From: Guillardia theta CCMP2712
Lineage: Eukaryota > Cryptophyceae > Pyrenomonadales > Geminigeraceae
Assembly (NCBI RefSeq): GCF_000315625.1
Contig: NW_005434617.1
Coordinates: 410,645 to 452,391 of the forward strand
Length of the DNA stretch: 41,747 bases
Direction of reading: 5' to 3'
This document shows, piece by piece, positions 40,179 to 41,747 of this stretch; position 1 is the first letter of the stretch; every line of letters begins with the position of its first letter. The notes under the pieces were generated by a model. The model did no database searches. It was given only the letters and a program-made list of their open reading frames with translations, and was not told where the DNA came from. Position numbers and translations under genes: made by a program.

Positions 40179-41747
40179 ATGCTCAGCCTCCATGCTCGGA
40201 GAAGCCTCCTCTGCATCCTCCTCCTCCTCTCCTCTTTCCTCAATCTCTGCACTCCTTTCGCGCCAGCGGCTCTCCACATTCAGCGGAGCCTCCCTTCCTG
40301 TTGGCGTCCGGCATGGCCCTCCAGGTGCCACGACTCTGAGTTGGCAACGGTGACACTGAGGCCCTTGTAGTCTCAGCAGGTCATGCCGGCAAACAAGCAC
40401 ATGGAAATGCGCCAACGAGGTCTCAATCCCATGGCCCGACCTTGCCGCTGATCCCTTCTCCGCCAGGACGTGAGAGGTTTCGAGGAGGAGGAGGACGAGA
40501 GGTAAATCTCCCTTCCCCCTCCCTGCTCTTCTCAGCTTCTTCTGCAGCCTGCGGAAGAGCACGCGGAGGAAGATGCGCGACAAGTCCAGCACAAGGTCAC
40601 TCGCAGGGAAGAAGCTGAAGGTGAGGGAGGAGAGCAGGAGCTCGTGAAACGTTTTCAGCTGATACCCTACAAGCGGACGCGGGCGCGGGGGACCTCAACG
40701 GAGTTCCTGGTGGAGGAGCTCACGACAGATGATGGGCTCTTGCTCTCTGGAGGGCTGCTGCTAGAGGTACTGACCCCTCAGGAGCAGGAGGAGCAGGAGG
40801 GGGAGGAGCAGCAGGAGGAGGAGCAGGAGGAGGAAGTGGTGGTGGTCTGACTGTTTGCTCAACCCCAAGGCTCGCTCCAACTGGGTCCGAGACCTGATGT
40901 CTACCGGTCGATCGCTCCTCCTCCGCCGGATCGCCGACCGTCTTGGCTTCATTGGCCTCTGGTCCGTCTTCGTCTCCCTCCTCTTCGCCTTCTCCCCCGA
41001 CGACTGGCACGTGCACGAGGTCCTCAAGGTGCCCGAGTGGCCGCACGAGCTCGTCGGTGGTTTCCTGTCCATCCTCCTCGTGTTCAGGACAGATCAGGCG
41101 TACCAGAGGTTCTGGGAAGGAAGGGAGCGATGGGCTGACGTAGCAGGTCATGGATCTTTCTCTTTTCCTCTCCCCTCCTCTTGCTCCTCCTCCTCCAACA
41201 CCACCACCATCACCAACACCTCCTCCTCCTCCTCCTCTCCTCGATCCTTCTTTCTCATCCTGTCGTGCTGCTCGCCCTCTTGCTCGTCATGCTGTCCTTC
41301 CGTCCTGAGCATGCGCCTGTTCTTCTTCTCTTCCTCCTCCCCTCACAGCACTGTTGGCTGAAGTCTCATCGCTGGCAGCCCATCTCCGTACGATGACTCG
41401 CATCACGGTGACGGCGGTGGAGCCGCGATCTCAGGACGCGATCCTCTCCCACCTCTGCGCCTTCCCCATCACGCTGAAGCAGCACCTGAGGGGAGAGAGG
41501 AGTGGCTCTGAACTAGAGCCCATTTTCGACGCGTTCAATCCCAACGAGGTCGAGGACGGGGACGAGGACGGGTCCCACAACATTCAGAACATCCTCGGAG
41601 CCAACAACATGCCCCTGACCCTGTTGACGTCTCTCTCTTCACAGGTCCGCCCCCCTCCTTCCCTTACTCCCTCCTCCCTCCATTACCCCTTCCTCCTCCT
41701 CCCCTCCTCCTCCCCCCGCCCCCCCCTCCTCCTCCTCCTCCTCCTCC
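40179..41747 (+). CDS. Plastid-targeted bestrophin-like chloride channel (3' end off window)
   Basis: Five exons join in phase, giving 358 residues so far: 40179-40299, 40341-40501, 40548-40766, 40870-41146 and 41349-41644, with a donor at 41645. The first exon encodes a signal peptide (LLCILLLLSSFLNLC) followed by TPFAPAA. That is the Phe-led transit-peptide start typical of plastids with red-algal secondary ancestry. An acidic linker precedes the channel: SNWVRDLMSTGRSLLLRRIA, a first membrane segment (GLWSVFVSLLFAF), LVGGFLSILLVFRTDQAYQ then RFWEGRERW, and FPITLKQHL. These match the bestrophin/UPF0187 family, which includes the thylakoid channel VCCN1. The likely role is anion flow across a plastid membrane that tunes proton motive force. 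Remaining membrane segments lie beyond the window. Confidence 0.85.

Noticed and set aside
1-41747. tRNA, rRNA, CRISPR, Shine-Dalgarno sites and bacterial terminators
   Set aside because: None was recognised, and the splicing shows eukaryotic nuclear DNA. A covariance-model tRNA scan could not be run here.

Overview
This is eukaryotic nuclear DNA. Genes sit on both strands and are split by many very short GT-AG introns (about 35-230 nt, mostly 45-60). No rRNA, tRNA, CRISPR array or bacterial-type operon was recognised. The best guess is a cryptophyte alga such as Guillardia theta. The reasons are the compact intron-rich genes, a bestrophin-like channel with a bipartite plastid-targeting leader (signal peptide, then a Phe-Ala-Pro start of the transit peptide), and a small algal RWP-RK protein. 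Nothing here proves the species. All gene models were built by hand: exons were joined only where GT/AG sites and codon phases agreed.

Layout. (1) 1-8.8 kb is a rearranged segmental duplication. Two direct copies (about 1-3497 and 5360-8830) each hold the minus-strand 5' half of a CDC14-family phosphatase gene, a divergent plus-strand RWP-RK gene, antisense fragments of both genes, a small intact ORF and a 29-bp tandem repeat. The single-copy stretch between them holds the catalytic half of CDC14 copy 2 and a third, broken RWP-RK copy. (2) 8.8-14 kb is gene-poor: a decayed gag-like relic, a third copy of the repeat module, two small unrecognised genes and a very GC-rich island. (3) 14.2-19.0 kb holds LSM2 (plus) and a 14-exon, about 1015-residue gene of unknown function (minus). 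(4) 19.0-21.0 kb is non-coding, with CCCTAC-rich sequence, a fold-back element and a GC palindrome. (5) 21.0-26.0 kb, minus strand: an EF-hand/polyglutamine protein and a type II membrane glycosyltransferase-like protein. (6) 26.5-31.9 kb: an ER-membrane DnaJ (DNAJB12/Hlj1 type, plus) converging with a cysteine-rich secreted protein (minus). (7) 32.8-41.7 kb: a BTB/T1 protein, importin beta, a GGGTA-punctuated G-rich spacer, a RING protein with a TATA box, and the plastid-targeted bestrophin-like channel, which runs off the right edge.

How the genes fit together. Most neighbours are unrelated housekeeping genes (mRNA decay/splicing, nuclear import, ER folding). The exception is the left end, where a cell-cycle phosphatase and a MID-sized RWP-RK transcription factor share about 215 bp of divergent promoter, have been duplicated as a pair and have been partly shuffled. 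The complete CDC14 copy has Lys in place of the catalytic Arg of the HCX5R signature, so it may be a pseudophosphatase. This locus is the most unusual part of the window.
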